64,000 bases of DNA from Polydactylus sextarius (GCA_016801845.1 CM028907.1:18560098-18624097), one strand, 5' to 3'. Positions 12,481-26,092 are shown, numbered from the stretch's first letter. The notes: generated by a model from the sequence alone, not told the origin. Numbers and translations are program-made.

Positions 12481-14283
12481 TTACACATCTGTGTCGTTTA
12501 GGTTTGTGTACCTTCTCATCGATTTTGCTTACCTGGAAATACAGATGCTTATCAACATAATGTGGTTGCACACTGCAGATTATCTGTTTCTACTGAACGA
12601 GGCACATGCCCTGCTACTTCTCACCACAGAAGACTGCCATCTGGCTGTGTGAGGTTTACTCCTCATGACTATAATTCAACCTGCTAAATTATTACAGGTG
12701 CTTATTGCCAGTAAACACAACTATGTCATATTATGAAGGAAGATGAAGGAAGAAGGAAGAACAAAGCCAAATAATGAAAATTATACATAAATGATGGGGT
12801 GTGTCCAGACTTATGAGGGTGCCACACTATGAACACTGCTGGTTTATCATCATTTCAATCACATTATAGTGCACTTTGTACAAAAAATAATTAAGCCATT
12901 TACAACTATAAAGCAATCATAACAGTCTTAATGCAAGGCACAATAATAATTCAGACAGCACAATCAAAAAGAGTAACATTGAAACTCTGAAATGTTAACT
13001 GATTTGCTAGAACATTCAATCACCCACAGTATCAATATACAGTGAATACATTAAGCATTTATTATTAATGACACTACTGTGACTACTGTGCTATCACCGT
13101 TACCAGGAGGTTAACATACTTACTTTAGTATGAATAAAAAGAGACTGAAATAAATGCAAAAAAATGAGTTGTTTTCCATGAATGGAGACAGCTCTTAATG
13201 AGTAAAAGAATGAAGTTTCAAATTTGTCAATAAACTTTAAACTTTTGAATGATTGCTTTTCTGCACTGGATGTACAGTGATTAATGTTAGAGAATGATTG
13301 TAGTTAAAAAAAAAATATGGATTTTATTGATGATAAAATATAACAACATTAAAACAAATGTAATGGTGCCTTTTATCCATCCATCTTCCCTGAAGGTGAT
13401 TGCAACATCAAACAAAATAGTATTTGTATTACACATTAATGAAAAAAAAAAAAAAAAAAAAAGCATTTTCACGTTCTATTCTGTGTGAACTTTTGCCATT
13501 AAACAGAGTCCATAATACACATGGTAAACACACACTTTGAATTCACTGTGATATTTGCAGGCCTAAATGTTCTGTGTTCTCTTTTGATCACTTGTTGATG
13601 ACTTGCATTTGATAGTTTTATCATTAATTCACTAGATGGAGAAGCAGAGGATCTACATGGGAAAAATAAATCAGTGGCTATTAAGCTATCTTTCAGTGCT
13701 ATGGAAAAATGTGTGTTGCATTGAGGGTTACATTTCCTTTGACATCAACCCAGCATTCTTCAGTCAAATAAAAGTTACAGATAGGAAAGGAGAGCTGTGA
13801 AAATTCTTACTTTATTTTTTGTTTTTTTGCTAAATCATGTATTAATCTGTTTCTTAAGGCCAGTCAAATACAGCAGTTATTAGCAAACATTGAAGATGTA
13901 AAGCTGTTTTATATTTGTCAGTAAAACATTTCCTTAGAGTGTTTGTTTATTTCTGACATTCTACATATCGAACACAGACATATTCATAATATGATCTGAG
14001 GATAAAATTAACATGTTGAAAATATGGTTTCAGGTTTTTTACGTGTGAACCAGATCATCTGTGAATAACCTATGAACACCCCCACAACAACCACTTCACC
14101 CCATGAATCCAAAATAAAAAGGTTACTGCTCTTCAAGTGTTTCTATTGCTTCTTAAATCTGTTCTCCTTTGAAATTTGACTTTAAATCTTAGAACCAAAA
14201 AAGTGAGTAAAAGAGATGCTGAGTTAAAGTTACAGATCACTGAATGTAAATGACATGTAAGTTGTTTTGCCTTGCCTATTTTC
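12481..14283. other. Non-genic AT-rich DNA
   Basis: No gene is supported. The 61- and 64-codon frames near 13.29-13.49 kb are lysine/phenylalanine-rich artefacts of an A-tract. Confidence 0.55.
13442..13463. repeat. Poly(A) tract, 22 bp
   Basis: An uninterrupted A run with no identifiable retroposon body. Confidence 0.85.
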
Positions 14284-14306
14284 TTTTTTTTTTTTTTTTT
14301 TTTTTT
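14284..14306. repeat. Poly(T) tract, 23 bp
   Basis: An uninterrupted T run. A second, interrupted T run lies near 14374-14393. It may be the antisense tail of a decayed retroposon; no body was recognised. Confidence 0.85.
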
Positions 14307-14568
14307 GGCATAAAAGCGACATCTGAAGTGTTACCGCTCGTACACTGAAATAACAATCATAAGTCCAGAACCAGTTTTTTTTTTCTTTTTTTTTGTCAGT
14401 AGCTGTTCCAGATGTATTGGAATTTTAAAGTGCTTTACACAGACTGCGTACGCTGCGTATTTTTAAAAGGTTTAAAAGAGAAAACACTGTAACTCAGATT
14501 GACACAAGAAATGTTTTTTGTTAAGAATGTTAAAATAAAAAAAAAAAATCTGGTTTCTTTTTTACTAT

Positions 14569-14598
14569 ATGACTCATAGCAGTGCTGCTATGAGTCAT
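14569..14598. other. 30-bp palindrome with two AP-1 heptamers
   Basis: ATGACTCATAGCAG is followed by a TG spacer and then its exact reverse complement, giving a 14-bp perfect stem with a 2-nt centre. Each arm carries one AP-1/TRE heptamer (TGACTCA at 14570-14576 and TGAGTCA at 14591-14597). What is seen is the symmetry and the motifs. Binding by Fos/Jun, or cruciform formation, is inference. Confidence 0.8.
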
Positions 14599-17500
14599 TT
14601 CTAGCTTTCAGTCCACGTGGATGGTTGTAGAGTTTTTTCTTACAAATGAAATTATTTTCATAGCTTTCAAGTATTTTGTCAATTCTCCTAACAACTCTTA
14701 AACATGTATTTTTTTTACATTAGCATTAGCTTATATGCTATGATATGTTTTGGCCTGTGTTTGCGATGGTTTCCCTCAAGTTTTGCACTCATTCTCACAA
14801 TAGTCATTAAAGCTAATTTGTTGGTTCTGTAATTACTTGGATTATGGTGTAAATATTGTAACATCGTGCCCTTTGTATGGTTTAAAAGCTGGGAATCAGA
14901 ATGCACTACTTTGGGTCCACTGTGTAATACTGTTTACAGAACTAATATGGGATAGAGCAGCATAATTACAAACAGTATATAGATGGACTTCTGCCACTTT
15001 ATTATACTGTGTTTTGTCCTTCATGTAGATTACAATCTATAGATTCTGTAGACTTTTAGTGTACCGCAGAAATGAGTTTTTCTGTCTTTCAGGTTGTTCT
15101 TTGCTTCTACTCTTCTTCAGCCTCTCTCTCCCACTCATGCTAATGCCAAGTCAAGTCTGTGCTCTGGCAGTTTAGGATGTTACAACTGTGGCTGAAATTT
15201 TTATAGTGCAAGCAAGAGAAAGATAATGGAACTGTGGGAGGGTGTGCGAATGACGGCTGTTGTTACCAAGATACTCTGAGGCTGAGCGCTGAAGTGGAAT
15301 TGAGATGATTTCAGTCTTGCAGTAATGGTCCTCGTTTCACATGAGTCAGTTGCCAGCTCCTTCTGTTTCTGTCATCCCTGACTCTGGTGCCATGCTCGCT
15401 CATTATCCTGCTATTAAAGGACAAAGGTGGAGCTGGGCATCATGCATGATATGCAACTGTTACCAAAACTACTGCGAAACCATCCTTACTATTAATCAAA
15501 ATAGCAACCTGTAGATGTCGCTAGCCCCCTGCTGGGTGTGAAGGAGCATTCAGATGCATTATGCTGATTATAAACAGCAATAATTGTGATTGCTTTGATT
15601 GCCCTTTGTTCCTTCAGGGTTCCACACTTTTCACATTGTATTTTACTGCTCACATATTGAGATCACATTTGTTTATTTCCCATTAATTTACCATGCAGCA
15701 ATAAAACACAGTCTCCCCTTTTTTCATTTGCTCCTTTTTTATCTTGCTAAGTGGCAGTCGATATACAGGCAGTGGTTTAATTTTGTCAGTCCAACCCCCA
15801 GCCCTCCTCATCACCCCCCACGCAGAAGCAGTATTGCAGTCAGTCAGTTTTGAAATATATTAGTGAAAGCTGGCTTTCTTTTGACAGTTTGACAGCTTAG
15901 ATTTTCATGAGACTCCAATAAAGAGCAAGTCATTGTGCCTGGAATAACTGCTGTGAGAATATTGTTCTTTTTAGACAGATAACAATGACATTCAGACGGT
16001 GGAGCCTTGACTTGATAACATACATATTGATCACTGTCACTTAGCTGGCAATTGCCTCAGCACCTCTATACAGACAAATCACTCACACAGCATGGCTTGT
16101 CAGACTGTATGTTCATATTGATACAATGTTGTACTGGAGGTAGGTCTATAGTATACATGGGAACAGTCTTTAAAAAACATTATCGGGATATTTTTGGTGT
16201 CTTTTTTTGTTTTTACTTTGTCAGTATTATCACTTTAAAAAGGAAAAAACATGAGAGCTGAGATAAACCAGGGGATTGTGAAAACATTTTGCCGCAGTCG
16301 CTCTGGATGCAGCCAGTGAGTCAGAGTCATTTGTTCCTATGTACTGTGTGGACCCAATCAAGAAAAGGGAGAACAGGAAGAAATAATGATGGCAAAGACT
16401 CCAGTTGATCTGCGCTTTCTTTTTCTCTCTGTTCCTGCCTCCAGCATAAGACATACATTCTGAAAACTGACACTAAAATCTACAAGGACCATATGTCCTT
16501 TTTTATGAGCCGAGCATCCGCACTGTTCCTTTCAAGATGGAAAACACACCAACTGTTTTCATGTGTCCTGCAAAGGCTGCTGTAACACAAGAGCTTTGAT
16601 TATTGTAATTGTGGCTCTCTGTGACAATTAACATCTGGACATAGCAGAGCAAAACACCACAGGGATGCACAGATTTATGCTCTCATGGTATTTTCAAAGA
16701 CTGCATCAGTCTTTATATCCTCAACAACAAAGCTGCTATCTCCCATCGTTTTCTTATTACATTAAAATGCATTCCTTCTTGTTTCCCGTATTACAAAATG
16801 TCACTCAAGTATGTTATGTGAGCCAATGTCTGTAATGTGTTTTGCCCCATATTGATAACAGTAACTGTCAGTATGCTAAAGTCGTCACATACTTGTAGGC
16901 AGACCAAAGCAAGGCTATAAAATTAGCTTTCTTATTATTACTTACCTGGGCCAGCTGAAGGGCACTCCATTGTTTTCCTTATGTGATTAGATTAATCATT
17001 ACTGGGTATTACTGGGAGCAGCTCAGCCTGTGAGAACAGTTGAATATTAATCAAAAAAAAAAAAAAAAAGTAGAAAGTAAATGTGCTTCATAAATAGACG
17101 TTTTACTTACTTAATCAGGCAGGCATTTGTGGGAAGGGAAGGACCCAGTGTTTTGAACCTGACTCTTATATGGGACTATATGTCAGGATATTTAAGTCTC
17201 TGATGTGTCAAGACAGTTTTTAATTGGTTTCTTGCAAGTCTTCCAATATTATAGAAGAAGAAAACTAACTCATCAAATAAATAAATTAAAATAAAATAAA
17301 ATAAATCATTCCTTTCTTTTACTCACACTGCCAGACAAATGAAATCAAACTTGTTTTTAAAGAGGTTAAACATTTCTGCTGTTCTTCATTTTTGTATCCT
17401 TTAGTCGTTTACAGTTCAGCAAATTTACACCATTAAAAGAATGAGTTAGCAATTAGAGTTGAGGAAGAATATTTCCATGTAATGGCTGTACTTGTAATTA

Positions 17501-19000
17501 TGATTGCTTGTTATGCTTGATATCACAAGTCAATTTATCTTGTCATTACATGATACCAAAGCTTGTTTTCTTCAAACAGGTAAATGAATCTATTTCCAAC
17601 CAGGCAACTAAATAAATTGAGATCAGGCTACATGCTTGAGATTCTTCTGGCCCAGTATACGCCTGCTTCCACAGTGTGGCACATATAGAGCCTGATTCTG
17701 ATTCCACATCTGGAGCAAAACAGCTGTCACTGCAGTACTGACAATGTAGAGTTTCATCTCTTGATTTTCTATTTTCCTGTCATCAACACCATCATCATGG
17801 ATCATGTGGAAAATGAGACTGCTACCCACAGATGGTTCTAAAAACCTTTATGCACTATGACTCCACTCATCTGTCCTTTGGATTAGTATAGTCATAGTGC
17901 AAAAACATTTTTATGTTTTATGTTCTTATGTTTTGTATTCCTACAATAGGGAATGATATTATATATAACCTATTGAAGTGCTTTTTAAATTTAGGAGGCT
18001 TATCATTGAAGGCTATACACGATGGACTGAAAACAAAATAATAAGGAAGAAAAGGAACAGTTATTTTGGGGTTTTCCACACAAGCACAGCACTGATTCAT
18101 AATTATTGTCCAGTTCTAAAGGGAACTATTTTTTCTTTCAATAACAGCCTAATTTTCCAAATGATGCCTGATGGAAATAGAAATTCAAGGAGAAACCACA
18201 CTGCTAGTGATATAGTGACCCTGGAAAACTTTCACAAATCAAGTCTTCAGGGAAACTCCTGTCTCAACCTTTGGCCCAACATATGCCAGAGTCCTTGGCC
18301 ATAACCTGACACATATACTTCCACATTTGAGCTGAAACCCTCTGCTGTTTTCTAACACCTAGAAGACTTGGCCCATGTGTGGAAGTAGAGTCATGCTGTA
18401 TATGGGCCACACTCAGGTCACTGAAATGGGTGTATATTGGTCCACAGGAATTACAAGAGTGTGGCCCGAGTGGGTAGGATTTGCTTTGTGGCTCCCATTT
18501 AGTTTGCTTCCTGCTCTGTCAGTCTATTGATCTCCTCCACTCCGTTTAATCACAGTGCAGCAAGCATCGCTGTGTGAACTGAGTGATTGCCTCTCTTTCT
18601 TTTAAATCAGATTTAAAATGCTTCCAAAATAGGCAAACAAAGCCATTTGATACTGAAGAATGACTAAGCAGGTAACCTTAAATAATTCACAAAACATTTT
18701 GGACTTGCACAGTGGGATCCAAAAAATAAGAACGGGTCCCAATGGTGGAGGTTCTGAATCCTGCTCTGTCTGGATCAGGATGCAGACATTAGAAATATAA
18801 CTAGTACAACTGAACCAGCCTTCCATCAATTTAAACTAAACTATTTGATATTTATTTCCAATGGATAATGAATATATCCTCATTATTTTGTTATTGGAAA
18901 GTCAAATTTCTTCAACCAGACACTAAGACTATAGTGCATGTTAACATTGTCATTTTATTGTGAAACCTAATTTCACTGAGTGACCTGGTTTCATTATGTG
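14599..19000. other. Non-genic DNA with possible regulatory patches
   Basis: No coding frame is convincing; the longest is 108 codons at 17978-18304 (+) with no motif. The segment 15080-15480 is less AT-rich than its surroundings. It carries a TGAGTCA heptamer near 15342, an ACAAAGG motif near 15421 and a perfect 12-bp palindrome ATCATGCATGAT at 15439-15450, so it could be a conserved non-coding element. An A17 tract lies at 17053-17069 and an AAAAT-type patch near 17288-17305. Confidence 0.45.
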
Positions 19001-19184
<184 letters not shown>

Positions 19185-19639
19185 TCTCAAACATCAGTTT
19201 ATGAAAATTACAATAAAAGTTGGTAATGTTGTGTGGTAGAATTTGTAATTTGTTTCACTGCATCTTTAATTCTGCTCACTTGAATAGTTTACTTTCTAAA
19301 CTCTGAGCGTACATGTAGTTAATTGTGTGATCATTTGAGAGCTGCTCTCAAAGGTTACTACCACCTGCCAAGATTAACTCCCACACCAGAAATGAGTTGC
19401 TTGATAAATGTCTAAGTCTTTTCCTTTGGTGAATATTAGACTACAGTATCACTTCCTCATACACTCTCCTAGGCTCTTTAAACAAAAGACTCATCGAGAA
19501 TTCAGAACCATTCCCACCTCACATCACCGCATTTTCTTGAAGAAATTCTATTGAATTCATAGGACATTGTAAAATCCTGCAGCTCTGCTCCAAATACTTT
19601 TAATGCTTCTGCACTCACAACAGTCATGAGCACAGGATG

Positions 19640-19790
19640 TTTTTGATTTTGTCCATCTGTCACATTCTTGTGACTGTGATATCTCAGGAATGCTTTGAGG
19701 GAAGTTTTGATTTGGATTAAAATATGAATAGCTTTAAGTGGCCAAAGGTGAAAGCTAATTTTTGGCCATAATTCCATGTAAATTTCATGT
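19640..19790. repeat. Possible worn fish interspersed repeat
   Basis: The stretch containing TTCTTGTGACTGTGATATCTCAGGAATGC and, further on, TGGCCAAAGGTGAAAG resembles from memory a very common fish repeat with the phrase 'gatatctcaggaacgcc...ggtcaaaggtcaaggtcac'. It is strongly diverged, with no visible ends or duplication, so this is a weak call. Confidence 0.3.
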
Positions 19791-21751
19791 AATTCCATAA
19801 TTACATATTTATTAATTATAGAGGCAATGCTTTACCTCAAGTTTAGTTATGAAGGTTTTAAAGGTAGCCATTGGAGATAAATTTCTGCTATTCTTTGTTC
19901 ACCACTGTGTTGACTTTAGCAATTATTCTGAATGGTGTAAAGTAACAACATCACCTCTTATTTTCAATATTTCATATATTATATATTGTCACATTCATTT
20001 ATTATTCAATATTTTGATGGTGTTTTGTGGCATCCAACACCAATGTGGCAGTGTATAAACAGATGTGCCAAAGAAAATTGCACTGAATTAAAAAAAGAAT
20101 CACCTTTTTGCTATTTTCACCTCCCAAGGAAGAATATTGATAAAAATATATGGATGCATCAAAAGAGTTTCATGAAAATTTAAATATATCTGAAACTTTT
20201 TAAATGTTAAATTAATATATTTCATAATACCATGAAATACTTAAATATATAATATAATCATATTTCAGTTAGACATGTTTTCATATTTTTAACATTTAGT
20301 GGTTTCATTTTATTCTCACATTGTCTGTATTTTCCTGTCTGCATATTTTCCATTGGGTTCAGTCACATGTAATGGTGTGGCTTGTTGCAAACATAATATC
20401 ATAATAGTATAATATCATCTTGTTCTATGCAATCGTTCAAAAAATATCTAACCTAGTCACTTAGCTCAATGCACATACAGTATTTTATTTCACAATGTCA
20501 AACTTCTCATAATTCATTTCTGACATCATCAATCAAAAAGCAGTTGGTTGGGGTTTAGAAAGAATCATGGATGTTATGAAATTTAGCTCCAAGGGCCAAA
20601 TAAGTATTGCGAGAGGATTCCACAAGGCCCTAGGAATAATAGTATATTAAAAAAAATTGTTTTTACATGAATCTTTTCAAGAAAATTAATGACATCAAAT
20701 GGGAGGCCTTGGGTGTGTTGGTATGAAATAACCCAAAGGCAACTAGACTGAGGAGGAGCTTCTCTCTGAGAATAGTTTCCGCAAACACAGATGATTAAAC
20801 AAAACTTGCCTGTCTATGTCAGCTCGCTGGTGCTTTTACTGTCTGACTCGTCTGTGATGCTTTTATGTACATACACAGATTTTTATTGTATCTTACATTA
20901 TATTGTTGTAATTCCCTTTGTTTATGAAGCACTTTGTAACCTCAGCCTGGAATAAAGTCTGATTAGATTTATTCTCTTGGACTCGTGTGCCACTGCCTTC
21001 AAATGTTTAAGCTTTGATGCTGCTTATTTACAACCTGTAAATAAACAGTTGCTTCCAGTGGGTGTTCATGCATGTATCTGTCACACCTGTCACAACATGA
21101 AAAGAGGTTTCACATTAAAGCATTAAGCCTTTGTTTTTAAGCTTCTGTTTTTTTTTTTTGAATGTTGTTTCCTCCTCCTGTGGGCCTTCTGGGCTTGGAC
21201 TGATCTGATCCAAGCAACTCTGCCATTCACCTATGTGTTTGTGAAGACACAAATTGCAAACACATACATCTACACAAATACACACATCTAAAGACTATTT
21301 TCACTGCTGCTTGCATAGACATTTCTGTGAAGGCACTGCATAGAAATTGGCTCACTGCTGTTTGCCCTCCAGGCCTAAGTTTATGAGTTTACACAAAGTG
21401 AAGATCTCTCCACTCGCAAACCACCCCCTGGCACCCATATGGAAACACAGTCAATATACAGTACACATACAGAAAACTATGGAATAGTAGCTGAGGTCTA
21501 TTTTCCTCACCAGACCTTTAAACCGACCTGTGTTACAAACATAATTTTACTCGTCTTTCTTATTATCCGCAACGTTAATTTGTAATTTGACAACATTACT
21601 ATTAATGCATCAACACTGGCTTCATGTTTACCCGTTTAGTGGAATGTACGTGTCAGTGCTAATTCATTCAGTGACCTTTTCAACACTCTGTAGCTCTCAG
21701 CTCCCCACATTTGAGCCCACTTGGAAACTAAGAGTTTTTAAAGTGCTCTGT

Positions 21752-21782
<31 letters not shown>

Positions 21783-23757
21783 GAACAATTGCTGACAGTC
21801 AGGCAAATCTGCTAATGAAGATTATGGGATATAGTCAAAAGCTCTAGAGCATCTGACTGCGACTTTGCCATTTTTTTCTTTTTTTGGTGTTGAGTGTATG
21901 TCTCCAAAACTTAACTCCTGTGTAGATGCTTCACAACAAAAGCCTTCCAGTATGAAGTTTTCACAGGTCTGAAGATGTGAGAATTGTGGAAATGTACCAA
22001 AGGCTGCTGTGTATAAATATATATTTAAAAAAGTAAAGAAAAGGAGACCGGGTCCTAAAGGGACCCAAGGACAGTCAGAGCCAGCCCGGAGTAGACTGGA
22101 TGATAATTAGACCAGACCAGAAAATGCGGTCAACCTTGACAGACTCAAACAGAGATAGAAAAACTGGCTGCTCCTGATGAAAGGTGAAAAGGTATGAAAA
22201 GGAGATATTTATCTGGTAACTAACAAGCCCTAATAATGAACTGTACTGTTTAAAACTGTCACTGGTACAATATTTAACTCTCCATTGTGTAGCTCATTCA
22301 GGTTTGATTTCAGGAGCTCATTGCTGTCACTTGCGCTTGATTGTGGGACAGTGTGATTGTGGTGGACCTTTGAAGAATCTTTACAACATGTTTTTGTTTA
22401 TTTATCTATTTTTTCAAAATAAAGTACAAGCAAGGGCAAAGTAGAACCACTAAGTATTTAGCAACCCATATTTCAGTAAAGAAAAAGGGAGATGGAGAGA
22501 ACCAAGCTGGTAAGTATAACATAACTCTACTGATGGAATTAGTGCTGTGGAAATGGTACATTTAACATGCGAGCCATTACAATGCAGGTAATTCCACTCC
22601 AATTTCCGGGGAAGGTTCTGTGTTATGAGATAAAAGACAAATGATGAGCAAATGTAGCCTTCATAAGACTGGCTTTCAGGCAATGCCTGCATTGTGTTTT
22701 TTTTTTTTTTTTTTTTATTTACAACGTGTCACTGCTGACACATGTACATATACATATAAATACACAGTACATACAGTATACACAGTGCTCTCTGAAGATT
22801 ATCACAGTCTTTCTATCTTAGTCTTACTGCCTCAGCCCAGCACTCTTTGTCCAGTCCACTCTATACATAATTGCTTTGAGTCATTAATAACCTATTAATA
22901 TTGATGCATGTTATTTAAATGTGCAGGTTAACAACTCTGTGGACCTCATTAAGACTTGATGGGGTCAAACTAGGCCTGCAGTCCCACCACAGTGTGCCTG
23001 ATTACACTTTTAATAGACCTTGACTTTGATTTAAGGAGGCTGTCCACACCATGTAGGGTTGGCAAAAATATGTTTTAATTGTTACTGATTCTATAAAGGA
23101 AGACGTTTGGCTTTGTAAGTATGTAGGTGATGCTGGTCAATTGATGGTGTGTTAATCCACCTTCCCCAAACAGCTCTAGTCCAGTCATAACATAGAAACC
23201 ATAAACAGCCATGGCAGGCCCATCAAGGCCATTTCTCCACATGTGGAAGGCAGGCACATTTATACAAAATGTGTAAAGGGTGTTTTTTTTAAATATAATA
23301 TCCAGAACTGTACAAAGTGACCAATATTACTTGTCATCCCAAAAAGAGCATCATGTTACAGATTTTGGGGGTTACAGGTCCTGTTCTTGACCTGCACCAG
23401 GTACCACTGTGTATTGACCACACTATGCTCAAGTCTGTGGATGTTAATAGAATCCAGGGCATCAATAACAGTTAACAGTTCTTTTATTGGATTTGGCTAG
23501 TTTATCCTCCAGAAACTCTAACAACCCAGATACTGTATTAAATTTGTGGTTACCAAACACATTGCTTCATTCTTCTTCTGAAAGCCTTTCTTATGGGTGA
23601 CATAAAAGTGAACGAGATGTGCAGGTATGCAACATAAACCCAATAAGAAAATCTCCAAGATTTCCAACTTTAACTTTTTTTAGCTGAGTATTACTGAAAT
23701 AAACCTTTGCAATGAAAATGTCTGTGCTCTTTGCCCATGTTACTAATTGTGAACCAG
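19791..23757. other. Non-genic AT-rich DNA
   Basis: The longest frames are 86 codons or less and are unremarkable. Near 20880-20970 the phrase AAGCACTTTGTAACCTC followed by AATAAAGTCTG looks like the 3' end of a worn LINE or a transcript end, but nothing upstream confirms either. A T20 tract lies at 22697-22716. Confidence 0.45.
21752..21778. repeat. Poly(A) tract, 27 bp
   Basis: The longest pure A run in the window. A retroposon tail is plausible; the 100 bp upstream show no recognisable body. Confidence 0.9.
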
Positions 23758-24310
23758 CCATAACATTCTAAACATTGACAGGTGAAGTGAATAACACTGA
23801 CTATCTTGTTACAAGGGCACTTATCTGTGGGTGAGATATATTAGGCGAGTGAACATTTTTTGTCCACAAAATTGATGTTGGCAGTAGAAAAAAGTGTGAG
23901 GATATGACATGGGTCAAATTGTGATGGGTTGATGACTAGGTCAGTGCATCTCTAAAACTGCAGTTCTCTAGGATGTTTCCAGTGGTCAACAGCGAGCAAG
24001 TGGTCCAATGAAAAAAAAATGTGCTACTGTTGCTCAAATTGCTGAAAATGTTAATGCCTGTTTTGATAGACAGGTGCAAACATCAGAACTAGACCATAGA
24101 GCAATGGAAGGTGGTGGCCTGGTCTAATGAATCACATTTTCTTTTTCATCATGTGCATGTGTGTCTTGCTTACCTGGGGCAGACATGGTACTAAGATGCA
24201 CTATGGAGAAAAGGCAAGCTAGTGGAGGCAGTGTGATACTTTGCACGGTGGTCTGTCAAGGCACATTGGGTTACTTTGACATGTATCATCTACTTAAACA
24301 TTGACTTGAA
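23758..24310 (+). mobile_element. Dead, internally deleted Tc1-like element
   Basis: The left end (CATAACATTCTAAACATTGACAGGTG...) matches from memory the end of a widespread fish Tc1-like family whose inverted repeats read 'cataacattatgaccac'. Inside, transposase code can be followed in pieces on the plus strand: a helix-turn-helix piece with SISKTA, an ATVAQIAENVNA piece, a QWKVVAW piece and a TMEKRQ/GGSV piece, with stops and frame changes between them. The motif normally W-S-D-E-S, which carries the first catalytic aspartate, reads W-S-N-E-S (codon 24126-24128). Nothing is seen of the second half with the other two catalytic acidic residues, and no right end is found. Intact relatives are about 1.6 kb; this copy is about 0.55 kb, so it has lost internal and 3' DNA. 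Confidence 0.8.
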
Positions 24311-24514
24311 GAACAAAAACACAAAAGCTGGTATTCATTCAAAATAAGATTAGTGACATGAATTCTACTGAGGCTTATTTCTTGCCATTGCAAGGGAGCA
24401 GCACCAAATGACCTGGTCACTGAGAAGCCCAACAGAGTTATTCTGAATATCTTAGTGAATAGTCTACATGGCATAGTAGTTGGGTTTCATAAAGTTGTTG
24501 TATTGTGTTTATGA

Positions 24515-24544
24515 TGACTCAGTCATCATGACTCAAGTGACTCA
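24515..24544 (+). promoter_or_regulatory. Cluster of three AP-1 (TGACTCA) heptamers
   Basis: Exact TGACTCA occurs at 24515-24521, 24529-24535 and 24538-24544. The first lies in the 15-bp near-palindrome GATGACTCAGTCATC (24513-24527). Three exact 7-mers in 30 bp are unlikely by chance in AT-rich DNA. Whether this is a working enhancer cannot be judged from sequence alone. Confidence 0.5.
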
Positions 24545-25954
24545 TAGTGTGCTGTAGGCTGCAGCCACAGGTCCCACAGTGTTCTAAATTAATCTATTAA
24601 AATTGATTGCTCACTCACAGTGTGGTTACACTGCCATTCAGAAAACCCAGATGGTTGTTTGTGTTGTGTAGTTGAGTTAAATACATGGAGAGATGGTTTG
24701 AGGGTATTAATTTCAGCCTGTGTTTTTGTATGAGAATTGTTCTTAGATTAGATAGAAAGCTCTCTTGCTTTGATGGTACAACTCAGAATGGTAATAAAAG
24801 GTTTGAACATTGTGTTCTACTTCAAAAATTAGTTAATCAAATGGTACACAATTGTCCAACAAAATTAGCCTGTACCTCTATGTCTAAAGCTGAATAGACA
24901 ATCCACTGTCCTAACCCGCAACACTGGTATTTGTTACCTTGAAGTCTAAAACTCTGTTTTAGCACAGCATCTTTATTCAATATATAAAGTGATGATTTAT
25001 GTGATGATTTTCGCTGGTGGTAAATCTATAGTACAGTTACTCATTTTATTTCATTTTTATTGCATTATTACATTTTATTTTATATCTCTTGCTCTCTTTG
25101 CAATCCCCTGACTGTGAGCTGGAGAAAGTATTTTTGGTGTCGTCAAGCAGCTCCACTGAAGCCGAGTACCATCAGAGGGAGGAACAAAAAGCTCAAGGTC
25201 CTCACTGACTTTCATCTCTCTCCTTCTGTTCTGTCAGTCTCCATATCTACTACTTTTTCCCAGTAAAAGTATCTTTCTCATACTGTCACGCAAACACATA
25301 CTTTTTGAGTTTTCTTCTTGTTTTCTGTCGTTTTGACCTTTTATCTTGATTTTTCATGTGGCCCAGCATGCTTCCCACTTGTCCCTTCCTGTCTTGTTCT
25401 CTCTTTCTCTCTGTCCCACCTCTCTTCACTCCTCCCATCTCTAGCTCGCCATCTGTCTCTTCCTTTTTCACTTTGTCTTTTTTTGTTATTCTAGTATCTC
25501 TGACCACTGGCACAGAGATGGTACATGAAGCTCAACAGAAACAGAGTGGATTTAGTCTTGTTGTGCATGTTAAGGCAGCAGTATTTCCCATCAGCCCCAA
25601 AGTGCTTGTTTTCTTTCACCCCCTCTGTGTGTGTCCTCACTGTTCTGTTCTCACAGTACTGTTACCACCATGTCCAGCTCTCTCTATTCGCCTCCATCAC
25701 CCATCCCACTGAGGGCTTTTCAGGGCTCCCATAAATCATTTCTCCTGCACAGACTAGTTCTGAGTTCAGGCCAGTTCACTTAAATGAATAATTACCCCCC
25801 CTCCACCATCCGCCACCATCACCTAATTAAGAACTCAACCATAAAGAGTTATGGTAGCTACTTTTGTGACACACATTTGTGATTCTCCCTGCTCCCGCTC
25901 TAATACTTGACAAAAACTGGAAATAATCTAATGATGACAAATAATCAGAGCTGC
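24545..25954. other. Non-genic DNA with a pyrimidine-rich tract
   Basis: 25360-25500 is almost entirely C and T on the plus strand (runs such as TTCTCTCTTTCTCTCTGTCCC), which explains the arginine/lysine-rich minus-strand frame 25286-25513 and the serine/phenylalanine-rich plus-strand frame 25356-25712. Such tracts can form triplex DNA. A short reading frame at about 25112-25200 (+) reads well but lacks good splice signals. No gene is called. Confidence 0.45.
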
Positions 25955-26052
25955 TTGAGGGTCAGAGATTGTTGGAGCTAATCCCAGCTGACTGTGGGTG
26001 AAGCTGAGAACACCCTGGACAGGTCACCTGTCTATCATAGGGCCCGCATATA
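25955..26052 (-). repeat. Retroposon 3' tail, first half (split by Tc1)
   Basis: Read on the minus strand, this contains the phrase '...CCTGGACAGGT...' in reverse order typical of the very common fish retroposon tail 'ccctgcgatagactggcgacctgtccagggtgt...'. It shares this organisation with 43761-43955. The other half resumes at 29143, after the Tc1-like element, with the usual CACATTCACACTGATGGGAAAT-type continuation. The split at a TA dinucleotide shows that the Tc1 element landed inside it. Confidence 0.65.
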
Positions 26053-26092
26053 CAGTGGCAAGAAAAAGTATGTGAACCTTTTGGAATTTCAT

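Noticed and set aside
20880..20970. Possible 3' end of a gene (AATAAA near 20950)
   Set aside because: No upstream coding sequence or exons; the phrase is more like a LINE tail, and even that is uncertain.
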